Assembly: GCA_000310025.1 (NCBI GenBank) | Contig: FN649748.1 | Location: 1,092,010-1,156,009, forward strand | Source of the DNA: Ectocarpus siliculosus | Taxonomy: Eukaryota > Sar > Phaeophyceae > Ectocarpales > Ectocarpaceae | Length of the DNA: 64,000 nucleotides | Reading direction: 5' to 3' | Shown here: one piece after another, positions 54,974-64,000 of the stretch | Position numbering within the stretch: position 1 is the stretch's first letter | How the letters are laid out: each line of letters starts with the position of its first letter | Translations under genes and position numbers: made by a program | The notes under the pieces: generated by a model | What the model was told of the DNA's origin: nothing | Databases searched by the model: none | Seen by the model: only the letters and a program-made list of their open reading frames with translations

Positions 54974-55323
54974 TATTAGATAAAATTAGACCATCTGATT
55001 TATTTGATAAAATTAGACCATCTGATCAGTCAACGTTGACTGATCAGATGGTCTAATTTTATCAAATAAAAGATATGCTCAGAGCTCGTTAGCACCCGGC
55101 CAGATCACATGGGGTTAAGCTTTTTAATCACTGGGATCGAGAGTAGGGATCTCCGGGGACGGACCCCTTGCCATGCGTTGCTGTTTGGTAAACAAATGGC
55201 GGTTCTTGTGTAAGTGGACCACTGGGATTCGAACCCTTGCGTGGAGCCTTGTGTAAGAAAGCTCTGACCATTTAGACCACTGAGTCAACGTTGACTCTTC
55301 AGATGGTCTAATTTTATCTAATA
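54974..55323. mobile_element. 350-bp TIR element with 5-bp target duplication GCCCC
   Basis: Perfect 25-bp inverted termini: 54974-54998 begins TATTAGATAAAATTAGACC and 55299-55323 is its exact reverse complement. The element is flanked on both sides by GCCCC (54969-54973 and 55324-55328). Inside are a 72-bp perfect palindrome (54999-55070) and a tRNA-like SINE head on the minus strand: A box TGGTCTAAATGG (plus 55268-55279) and B box GGGTTCGAATCC (plus 55225-55236). The arms resemble the region around that A box. No protein is encoded. Confidence 0.85.
54999..55070. repeat. Perfect 72-bp palindrome without spacer
   Basis: Both 36-bp arms match exactly around the centre GTCAAC|GTTGAC (55034/55035). 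The arms contain GATAAAATTAGACCATCTGA, the same sequence as the termini of the enclosing element. It looks like a second, nested head-to-head copy. A related 16-bp palindrome (centre CAACGTTG) lies at 55282-55297. Confidence 0.95.
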
Positions 55324-56049
55324 GCCCCCCCCTTGTGTAAAATTCGAAATATTTTGGTTGTCCATCCTTGGAAAGGTGCGTGGAAGGTCGTGGGGAATCG
55401 TAAGCCTTTTCAGCAAGTCTCCCTGACCAAGACTTGAAGAAAACAAACTGAAGTTTCCTTGTCATGGCTTGGTCAACAAGACACAGATTCTGAAGTAATA
55501 CGATTCCGTAATGTGCGGAAGCTTATCCATTTCGCAACGTGGAGGTGCGAGTCTGAGGGTAACTTAAAGTAGCACGTACAGTTCCGCAAAAACTCGCGGT
55601 AGTGCAGCATTTTCATAGGCTGGAAGTGCCCATTGAGCTACAGGGCATAGATCTCTCATCTTCGATGCTCGAGTTTGCAACGCGGGGGATTACGAGGAAC
55701 CGTGGCCCTTGTAACTCCTCCCCGCGTATGCATACAATACGTCTGCCTGTGTCGTGGAGTATGTTGCTGGAAGGGGAAAGCACGATGCAGCAAATGAGGG
55801 GATGGCGGAAGAGTGATGCGGCTGTGATTTCTCGAGCTATCTCTTCATCACCGGGTCCGACGAGGTGTTTGCGGATGGCGCGGCAAGACTGCCTGACTAG
55901 GGCAGATCTGGCCCTGTTGGCCGGTGATAAGCAACTGAATTTCGACCACTTTTTCCGTTGAAGAGCAGATCGTGTCGAGCTGATTTCTAGAGGACACAAG
56001 ACTGATCAAGAGCAGACAGGGAATATGTTCAGGTACGTTGGCGAGAAGA

Positions 56050-57300
56050 AGCCACTGGACTGCGTTCAGGCGTGAGAGCAAGGGGCGGTGGAGTGGCTCT
56101 CACGGTGGAGCTGTCGCGCCTTGCGACGGTTAACTGATTCCGCACCGTTGTCTTCATATCGCTGCGGGAGAACAGTGAGAGTACTCAAGAACAGCGCTGC
56201 CCTCCGCGAGATTTGAGGCATGGATGCGAACGTCTGGGAGAAAGCCTCTGGAGTGCATGCTACAGCAGTGCCTACGGTCAGAGAGGTGACGGCTCTGGCG
56301 TCACGTGGAAATACTGAAGAAGAGTTGTTCATAGAGAGGGGAGTGAAAGTCGGACGCATAGTCTACGAGCCGGATGTTCTAGAGGATTCGCGAAGAGTGC
56401 TATGTACGTAAACTTACATACGGCAGCAGGGTAGCAATCAGACAGCCGTAGGAGGGAACCGTACAGGGAATGGATATGTAAATCTGACATACGACCTCGA
56501 TGTGGGTGTAGTCGAATGGTGTGTACTGTTGAACAGCACGAAGACCACCAGACCTCTAGTAAGCCCATCGCTGTGATCAGCGCTGTCTTGCCCGGAGATC
56601 GCTATCGGTACAAGAGGCTCATCGGCTTATTTTGCGAAGCCTATTTCTTCAGACGTTTTCTTCCCATGTATCGGGCGCGAAGAAGTTTTGCTCGAAGGGA
56701 GCTTCGAACCCCGGGCCTTACTGTAGCTTTTGTCGAGACGCACGATGACCACTAGAGCACTAGAACAGACCACTAGACCACTAGTGGTCATCGTGCTTCA
56801 CAACAACAGCTAATGGACGAGTGGTCTAGTGGTCATCGTGCTTCTCAACAAAAGAAAACGTCCGGGGTTCGAATCTCCCCTCGAGCGAAAGTTTCTGTGC
56901 GCCCGATGCATGAGGAGAAAGAGTCTACGAGACTTTTCAAATTAAGCCGATGAACCTCTTGTACCGATGGCGATTTCCGGGCAAGACTGCGCTGATCACA
57001 GGGATAGCAACCCTGGGGGGGCGTGTTCGTGGTTGCAACGCCAAACCAGATGCGGACATTAACTTTTGTTGAAAAGCACGATGACGACTAAATCACTAGT
57101 CAACGCTAGCTGGTGGTGTACATATAGTGGTCATCGTGCTTCTCAACATGTATCATTTGGGGTCTTGGTCAGTTTCGGGACTGCTCCTGCGTTTGAAGTC
57201 TCCGTCCCTCGGCTGGTAACTATTGTGGCGAAGATGATGCGCTTCTTGTGTCTCTCTCCCCAACGTGGTGGCCTACACACCGAAACATAAACGACACAAT
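56050..57300 (+). repeat. Segmental repeat, copy A (interrupted)
   Basis: Blocks GTTCAGGCGTGAGAGCAAGG (~56064), GAAAGTCGGACGCATA (~56344), GACCTCGATGTGGGTGTAGT (~56494) and, after the inserted element at 56527-57148, GGTCTTGGTCAGTTTCGGGA and CTCTCCCCAACGTGG. The same blocks in the same order form copy B (58745-59460). No open frame spans it. It is probably a degraded transposon family of unknown type. Confidence 0.7.
56527..57148. mobile_element. 622-bp TIR element carrying two inverted tRNA-like SINEs
   Basis: The termini TGTTGAACAGCACGAAGACC (left) and GGTCATCGTGCTTCTCAACA (right) are inverted repeats, ~19 of 22 matching. The flanks TGTAC/TGTAT suggest a 5-bp duplication. It interrupts segmental repeat copy A, and copy B lacks it. 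Inside are two SINE-like units head to head. The minus unit has its B box at ~56701-56715 and A-box region at 56749-56759. The plus unit has A box TGGTCTAGTGG (56822-56832) and B box GGTTCGAATCT (56886-56896). Both bodies share GCCCGAT-CATG, AAGCCGATGA-CCTCTTGTAC and CGGGCAAGAC. Extra terminus copies lie at ~57067-57088 and ~56782-56806. Confidence 0.8.
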
Positions 57301-57436
57301 TCGAGAGAACAGCAGTGGCCGCCCAACGTAGGTGGCGGCAGACCAGCATTCCCACCCTCCCATCCTCATTCTTTCGAAGGTGGGGGAAGAGTTCGGGACA
57401 ATTCGGGGCTTAGTCGGTGGGTGTACTGTAGTCATA

Positions 57437-57625
57437 CGGTGTGTACCATTTTGACACTTGTTCAGTTTCGAGACTCCTGCAGAATTTCACGGGAGGACAG
57501 GAGGGTTTGGTCGGAGTTGTATGCAGTGCCTGTTAGCCAACGTGGCTGACGAGATGATGTGCGTTTCTTATGTCTCTCTCCCCGACGTGTGGTCTAGAAA
57601 CCGAACAAAAACGACGCAATTCGAT
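57437..57625 (+). repeat. Segmental repeat, partial copy C
   Basis: GGTGTGTACCATTTTGACAC, TTCAGTTTCGAGACTCCTGC, GCCAACGTGGCTGACGAGA and CTCTCCCCGACGTGTGG match the right part of copies A and B. Just upstream (57308-57420) is a second repeated block, CAGTGGCCGCCCAACGTAGG. It recurs at ~58436 and ~59682. Confidence 0.65.
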
Positions 57626-58744
57626 AGACACCCTCCTTGTGATCATGTGACTCATCATATTGTGTGGTTTTTACGACTGTATTGTTGTCGAATTATGGTT
57701 TTAACTCCGCCCATAGAATCTTTGTTGGTGAGCATTTTGCTTTTTGACGCGCCAGCACGAACTAACAATGTAGTTGTGCTACTGATGTCCTTCAAGAGCG
57801 ATTGTTTTGTCGGACCTGATCACTAGCCAATGCTGGCCTATCCGAGCGAGAGAAACGTTTTGTCATACTTCCAAGGGGTAGGTTGCCAATGGTTTTTTCA
57901 GGCGGACACAGACGAGGCGGTAAATGCCATATGGCGGTAACGTTTTCGGTGGTAAGCGGTTTGATGTTTTTCAGCGGTAATGTGATGTGGCGGTAAGTCT
58001 CACGGTGGCAAAATTACCGAGCTAGACCTAGATATATTTGCACGTCCAATTGGGAATTAACACCTCAACAGACAGAGGCAACGTTCCCATAGAACAGAAC
58101 AACACAGAAAAACACATTCACTCGGTGCCCGTCCAACCGGTACCGAAGTGACTGAAACAAGGCAACAGGGTGACTTTCTGCCGTGTGTTTACACCCTAGA
58201 GATGGCCATACAGTAGGAACATTTATCCATCGAACAGAGAGAACAAGCTGCAGTTTATTACTGGTGAACCAGTTCGAATTTGGCAGTTTCACTTATTTTT
58301 GTTCGGAAACTCGAGGTCTCAAGGAGAAGAAAGTAGAACCCCCTTCGCTGGCATTCCTTTGAGAAGAGAGCACGTATTAGCCGTAGCAATTTGAGTACCG
58401 AGCGGACGCTACAGAGCGCGTGAAGAGAGAGAAGGACCGCTGGCCGCCCACCATAGGTGGCGGGAGTAAAGTAAAATGGAAGGACGAGACACGGCCGAGA
58501 GACCACATCATCGAGGATTTTCCGCAGGTTCATCGGGATTGACCGGGGTCGGCACGGCAATGTACTATCGCCCGTTACGGGGCGGGGACCAGCTTCTTTC
58601 GGCGACAAAGCGATCCCGGGGGTCCACGGCGGAAGGCAGAAGCGCGGGTACCGGCGGGGGCATCCGAGACAATGCAAACAACAAGAGCGGCTGAACGCCG
58701 GTCCAGACAATGTTGAGCCTCTAAATATCAAAGAGCAGAGACGA

Positions 58745-59460
58745 AGTCACCGGACCGTAGTCAGGCGTAAGAGCAAGCGGCGCTGCAGTTGCTCTGTGGT
58801 GGAGTTGTTGTCGTGTCATGTGACGTTGACCTGATTCGGTGGACACCGTTGGCTTCTTACAATCTTGGTAGAGCAGTGAGAATAAATTTCGATTACTTTA
58901 GCGCACTGCCCCCGTGCGGTTATGGACGTATCATGAACTCGGGACGAAACCCCGGGAGATCACGTTGCACTCCTTTGGCGAATCGATCGGAGGATTGACG
59001 GTTTCAGCACCAGGCGGAGACATCGCAGTACGAAAAAATGCTGAGAAGAGAAATGAAAGTCGGACGCATACAAGCCGTGCGATCAGAATAACGTAGAGGA
59101 CTTGCGACGGATGTCACAGAACCCACGGGCGGCAACAAAAAAGCAACGAGTCAGCCGGAGAAGGGACCATATGGGGAACAAATAGTCGCCTCCAACTGCA
59201 GTCGTCCAGAAAAGACTTCGATGTGGGTTTGTACAATGGTTTTCCATTTGGAAGCGCTTGGTCAGTTTGAGACTCCTACGTTTGCAAACGCAGTCCCCCG
59301 GCTGGTATTTTTTGGGGGGGTGCGAGAGGATTGTAATAGTTAACGTCGGGCCTCGCAGTCAATGCGGCTGGCGAGACGATGCGCGTTCAATGCGCCTCTC
59401 TCCCCAACGTGTGGCCCAGAAATCGAAGAATGAAACGAAGCAATCGGAAAAAAAAAACAA
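58745..59460 (+). repeat. Segmental repeat, copy B (uninterrupted)
   Basis: Contains GTCAGGCGTAAGAGCAAGCG, GAAATGAAAGTCGGACGCAT, GACTTCGATGTGGGTTTGTA and then directly GCGCTTGGTCAGTTTGAGAC, AATGCGGCTGGCGAGACGAT and CTCTCCCCAACGTGTGG. It gives the empty site for the element inserted in copy A. A further partial copy follows at ~59800-60025 and a more diverged one at ~60725-60935. Confidence 0.7.
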
Positions 59461-59799
59461 AAAAAGGGAGTTTATCCGTCGAAAGAGATGATATAGTTGG
59501 GGGTTATTCGTAAAATAGTTCGAATATTTGTTTCCTGTATTGTTCTTCGGAAAGTCGGGGTCACGAGGGGAAGAAATTAAAATCCCCTTCCCTTGCCATT
59601 CCGTTGAGAGAAGAGCACGTAGTAGCCGTAGCAGGTTGAGTAACGAGCTACAGGCCGTGCGAAGAGAAAAAAGGACAGCAGTGGCCACCCAACGTCGGCG
59701 GCGGCAGTAAAGCAATAATCCCGCCCTCCCACCCCTTTCCTTTCGAAGGCGGGGGAATAAGCTCGGGATCATTCGATATCTACATTCGTGTTCAAGAAT

Positions 59800-60025
59800 G
59801 GTGTGTACCATTGGAGGCTTGGTCATTTTCGGGACTCCTACGTTTGCAGTCGCAGTCTCCCGGCTGGTATGTTTTTGTGGGGAGAGAAAGGTTGTAAGAG
59901 TTACTGTGGCGCATCGAAGCCAATGCGGCTGGCGAGACGACGCGCGTTCAATTTGCCCCTCTCGCGCCAGCGTGTGGCGTAGAAACCGAAGAAACGCAAG
60001 AAGCAATCGGAAAGAAAACAACAAT
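59800..60025 (+). repeat. Segmental repeat, partial copy D
   Basis: TGTGTACCATTGGAGGCTTG, CGGGACTCCTACGTTTGCAG, CAATGCGGCTGGCGAGACGA and AAGCAATCGGAAAGAAAAC match the right third of copy B (59231-59452) closely. Confidence 0.75.
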
Positions 60026-60056
60026 AAATACTGGTGTAGCTCGAGGCCATCCACCA

Positions 60057-60128
60057 TGTTAGAAAGGCTTACCCATTAGACTACTCAGTCAGCCTCACAC
60101 TGTAACTAATGGGTAAGCCTTCCTAACA
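60057..60128. mobile_element. 72-bp foldback element with 5-bp target duplication CACCA
   Basis: Left arm 60057-60079 (TGTTAGAAAGGCTTACCCAT plus TAG) and right arm 60106-60128 are inverted repeats with one mismatch in 23. A 26-bp loop separates them. CACCA directly flanks both ends (60052-60056 and 60129-60133). Read outward, each arm has GTCTAATGGGTAAGCC-like sequence, similar to a tRNA D-arm/A box. Confidence 0.85.
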
Positions 60129-60544
60129 CACCAATGGGCGGCCAGAATAATATGTGTTCCATGGTACTTCTAGTAGTGTGGTGGTACGGCCATTGCGCAT
60201 GGCCAAAATTTACCACGTCGTAGCCAGATAATATGAAATTTTGTTGTCGAAGACCGAATAAACTGTAATTTATTGTGCACGGAAGAATTCGAAACATCTC
60301 CCAGATCTACGTTTGTATTTGGGTTCTTGTTGTGCCGCCCTGGAGGCGTGTTGGTTGGGTTGTCTAGGTTTGGTTTTCTGGGGTCTTACAAAGAGAAAGG
60401 TCTCACGGAGTTCTCATTCTGCTGCCTCGCTGCTCCTGCAGCAAGAGTTTGATAGACGCGTGTCTGCTGGACCAAGGGCCACGTGTTGAGGAATGCACGG
60501 TGTGTATCAGCCGGCGTCGGAGGGTCACGCGGGAAGGAGGGCAG

Positions 60545-60612
60545 TAATCGGTAAAATTAGACCATCCGGCTAGTCAGCGCTGACTAGCCGGGTAGTCTAA
60601 TTTTACCGATTA
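60545..60612. mobile_element. 68-bp foldback element with 5-bp target duplication GGCAG
   Basis: A near-perfect palindrome of two 34-bp arms (2 mismatches, no loop) centred on GTCAGC|GCTGAC. The ends read TAATCGGTAAAATTAGACC. GGCAG flanks both ends (60540-60544 and 60613-60617). The arm shares TAAAATTAGACCATC with the 54974-55323 element, so the two belong to one sequence family inserted independently. Confidence 0.88.
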
Positions 60613-61479
60613 GGCAGCAGCTAGCTACATCGAAGTTGGACCTAGCTAGCAGAAATTCGTAGCTTTGGAGTTGGTGCAGCCGTTTGCCACGTAGAAGTAT
60701 GGCGTAGCATTGGGGTGTTTTCTGCATGGTAGTGCGTACCATCGGGAGGCTCAATCGTCCGAGACTGCTACTGTGCAACAGTTTCGTCCCGTCTGGTAGT
60801 AATCGGAGGGAGATTTTGTGTTTAGTAGCAGAGACGCGTTAGGATACCGCAGAGGTTTTGTGCTGTGCGGAACGTGTGGTACGGGGGAAGTCTCTCTCCG
60901 TAGGCCACAGAAATATTGATCAAGGCCATTCGAAAAAAAACAATAAAGGGCTTGCCAAAGCCACCGCGATTTCTCCTTTTATCTACTGCATCGTTTTGCT
61001 TGACATGAAGCCAGGGATAGATATCGTAGGTGATCTGAACAACGAATGAAATACTGTGGTTGGATGAAGTTTCGGTTGTATGGGATGATTTATCGACTTT
61101 TTAGCATCCGACAGCGGATAGAATCCCCACATCCCGGTGCCAACGCTACTATGCCTGTTTTTTCCGACATACTCGAAGTAATACAATTTTCTATCGACCC
61201 GTGAAACGAAGTAATTTATCGTCTAACCATGGGTGGCGCAGTCAGATGCATAAGTTTTTCAGCCTTGCACAATGTGCCACCAAACTCGGCCACCATTTGT
61301 AAGGCCGAGAGCAGACGAAAGGACACATGATGACAGGGCGAAAGTAGGGACGCCGCCAAACATTCATGACAACACAGTGACTTCCTTGATTGCCTGTTGT
61401 TCTGTCAGCTGGTCGGGCAAACGTCTTGATATGGTACAACCACGGCGAACGTAATTCATCAGAACGAAGTACGTACAAA

Positions 61480-61775
61480 TTCACAAAACGGATTCCCTCT
61501 TTTCCATCGAAGCACTGCATGTAGTACCTGGGCGGGTGCTGCCAGTGTGGCTCGAAAACCCAGTTGTCGAGGCCAATGATTGACAAGTGTCGACGCACGA
61601 CGGGTCCTTCCCGAACAGAAGGGCTGCCGACCGCCAGCAGGGCACAGCCGTACCCAGGAAACCACTTGACGCTTCTGTCGTCGCGAGCTTGCTCGGAAGC
61701 TTGGTCAAGGGCAGACCGCCAATCGGTTTCGGCGAGAAAGGTTTCGCAGCCTGGAAGCTCTCGACTCACCTCCAT
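61480..61775 (-). CDS. Hypothetical protein exon
   Basis: The minus frame from an ATG at 61775 reads ETFLAETDWRSALDQASEQA, VKWFPGYGCALLAVGSPS, GLDNWVFEPHWQHPPRYYMQ and FDGKEGIRFVNLY, then meets a donor-like GTACGTAC at ~61480. The Trp/Tyr/Phe-rich text without low complexity looks like a real globular protein. An internal acceptor CTTCCAG at ~61754 may be the true start of the exon. Neighbouring exons were not found. No family recognised. Confidence 0.35.
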
Positions 61776-62527
61776 TCATTGAGAACACGGGCGTCGCACG
61801 TTAGGGGTAGGGTGAAATCTCAGCACTTGTGAGTTGCGCACAATGCACAGAGGAACAGATGAAGCAGCATAGACTATTTAGCGCGTGTAGAACCAAGGTG
61901 AAATTCACTCTTCATGGATATCGGTAGTCGACATATCATGCAATGTCTTCTGCGTGTTTCGTCCAGTAGGATTGCTGTCAGCGGGCGAGCGAACACAATA
62001 TTCCTGGGGTGGCGATCGATCAAACCCCACCAACGGTAACTACTTGTTAGCGTTTCACAGATCACGGGACGAGGCGGGTGGAAGTGAGGCAACAATGGAG
62101 CGCTCGAAGGAGGGTGTCGACGAAGATAGGGGAAACGGTGCTAGGTGATGGTAGCGCGGATGAGAATATTAGTAGCAACGAAATAGGGAGGGTCGGAAGA
62201 GCAAGACATTGATGAATGGAATGAACGACGAGGCCAAGAAGTTTATCGAAGAGAGCAATTGACCCAGCTGCTCTTCCACACGACAAGGGTCGGAGAAACA
62301 GAGAGATAGCCGATGTGGGGGTAGAACTATGAACAACACGAGTGATGAACGCAAGGAGGATGATCGAAGCAGCAACAATAGCCGAAGAGGCCGAACTTCG
62401 GAAATGAAAACGAGAAGTATAACCCCAGCAGACGCACATGTATTTATCTTAACTGCTGCCGTTTCTGTCTTTAATCCGGAGAATAGACTAGCCTCTCCCG
62501 TGATAACGCCTCCCGGGTCCCCAGATG

Positions 62528-62640
62528 GTGGCCCCTAGAAGCGCTTTTCTGTGTTTAGCAGCACTGAGACTGGCGTCGTTTCAATGGATAGCCGGAAAGC
62601 ACGGTCGATGCTATTAACCAGCCGGTCTCTAAGGTAAAAT
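62528..62640 (+). repeat. Single copy of the GGTCAGCCGGTTAG-type repeat
   Basis: TAGAAGCGCTTTTCTGTGTT, TAGCAGCACTGAGACTGGCG and GCACGGTCGATGCTATTAAC align with the unit at 16990-17070 (TAGAAGCACTTTCTGTTTTC, then CATTGAGACTGACGTC). So the family array at ~17 kb has dispersed members about 45 kb away. Confidence 0.7.
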
Positions 62641-63269
62641 CGCTTCCTGACAATTCATGATAAATCCAGAGTGAACACCAACCAGCTATCCAGAGTGATA
62701 CGATGTCGTCCGTAACTGCAAGGTGACGCTGGATCGCAGTCGGGTTGCCAACGGGGCAAGCTTGAGAGTACCTTCTTCGTGTATGGTTGCTTGAGCACTA
62801 CCGGTACTTGGAAGAAAAGTGATTCTGTTGGGAGATCGAATTCATCCGTGGTCTGGAATACACTCACGTGCCATCTCTCGCGCTCATGCTACTGTACACA
62901 CGGAATCGTTCGCCCTTGCACCTACACGTCTCCTGAGAACCTTACAGGTGTAAATAAATTATGTATTATGCATAGCATCTGTCATTGAATCTCTCCAAAA
63001 TACACTCTACTCGAGAAGCAATCTGGCAAGGGTGAACGACTGCGCTTTGTTTTTATGGTGGGCGGCGCAGAACGTTACGACGCTGTGCGGTTCCCGCGAT
63101 CATTGAGCTCGAAAACTGGGGTCTACTCCTACTAATGGGCTTCTGTCGAAATTCCAATAACATGGTGCTTTCCAATCACTTGAAACGAGCTTGCGCTGTT
63201 TGTTTTGTGCTTGTTTTCTGCGTACCACCATACCTCTTCATCATATTTACTGCATGTAGATATTCTCAC

Positions 63270-63404
63270 CGCCATCTTTTCGCAGTGCTTCGAAAGCAAT
63301 CTGACGAAGCCTGCGACAGCTGATGCACTCTGCTGCGAGGGAGGCGGCTTCCCCTTGAACCGGAACATGCTCGAACGCTGCGCTCCCGTCGTTTCTTCCG
63401 CCAT
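63270..63404 (-). CDS. Hypothetical protein, probable first exon
   Basis: An ATG at 63404 opens MAEETTGAQRSSMFRFKGKP, then SAVAGFVRLLSKHCEKMA, with a donor GTGAGA right after. That gives 45 codons in phase 0. GC content and residue mix fit coding. Downstream exons would lie at lower coordinates; a link to the exon at 61480-61775 is not phase-compatible without another exon. No family recognised. Confidence 0.35.
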
Positions 63405-64000
63405 CTCCCAACGCCTTGAAACGGGAGATGGCCAGCGGAGCGAATCCAGTTTACTAGAGAAAGACTTGTATCAGTAGTGAAGAATTATTACTGCGGGGAA
63501 GCCACGCTGAGTACTATTTGTCTACTGTTCTGTTGACGTGAAAGCCGTCCCCCACGAAATCACAGATTGTACAGTAGAACATAGTCCTTGGTACGAAACT
63601 TGCGAAACTCACAAATAATATTCCTAAAATATCAGATCCGAGTCTTGATGATTTAGATGCATAACCTACTTCTTTTATATCATGCGAGCATTGCAATACT
63701 AACAGCTCTATTTGGATTCCGATTTGGGTCGCCCCGCAGATCAAGCCATTGCGAGCCCCCGTTGGCGCTGTGCGGTTTGAAGCTACCCTGATGCATGTAT
63801 GACGTTGAACCTATCCGTGCCCTTCGCTGGACCCTGGTCTACAGAGTCCACGACACACCCCATGACAGAAGATCTTGGTGTGAAATTCATATTCATTTTT
63901 CTGTAGACCTGTGGGCGATATGCCCACATTTTCTCTTCCTCTCTTTGACACCAAACACCACCACCAGCTCTAGACTATTCGGCAAAAAAGTAGATTGTTG

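Noticed and set aside
56820-56900. Functional tRNA gene
   Set aside because: Same reasons. The region is one arm of an inverted pair within a TIR element.
1-64000. CRISPR array, bacterial operon or integrated virus genes
   Set aside because: No regular direct repeats with unique spacers, no prokaryote-like gene packing, and no viral structural or replication genes were recognised.

Overview
Eukaryotic nuclear DNA, intron-rich, probably from a brown alga or a closely related stramenopile. This is inferred from small exons split by ~1 kb introns, donors mostly GTGAGN/GTGCGT, long CAG/CAA/CT microsatellites, and gene families such as a giant DUF3638 protein and a SHPRH-type SNF2/RING protein. 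Most long open frames are repeat artefacts. I built the gene models from splice signals, reading phase and recognisable motifs. Exon ends may be off by a base or two.

Layout. (1) ~0.4-23.8 kb, minus strand: most of one very large SNF2-ATPase/RING gene (SHPRH/RAD5 type). Its last exons, including the C-terminal helicase lobe, lie beyond the left edge. Its introns hold microsatellites, minisatellites, LINE/SINE pieces, a TIR element and an assembly gap (14391-14676). (2) 25.3-28.4 kb, minus: a complete five-exon CCDC137-like gene. (3) 28.6-33.5 kb, plus: divergent from (2) across ~220 bp, a gene that appears to join a SPOC-like domain to a SPAG7-like R3H domain. (4) 34.8-36.2 kb, minus: an intronless single-pass membrane coiled-coil protein. 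(5) 36.2-40.8 kb: no supportable gene. (6) 40.8-53.6 kb, minus: a six-exon gene for a giant (>=2,850 aa) DUF3638/DUF3645 ATPase with SF2-helicase-like motifs. (7) 53.6-61.2 kb: repeat-dominated, with a segmental repeat family and four short palindromic/TIR elements, three of them with perfect 5-bp target duplications. (8) 61.2-64 kb: two weak hypothetical minus-strand exons and a dispersed repeat.

The genes do not form a pathway by position. Two (SNF2/RING and DUF3638) are large ATPases plausibly tied to ubiquitin or chromatin biology. Two (CCDC137-like, SPOC-R3H) are probably nuclear or RNA-linked and share a compact bidirectional promoter. The most novel material is the mobile DNA. At 54.9-60.6 kb there are tiny inverted-repeat elements whose arms resemble the 5' half of a tRNA-derived SINE head and which create 5-bp target duplications.
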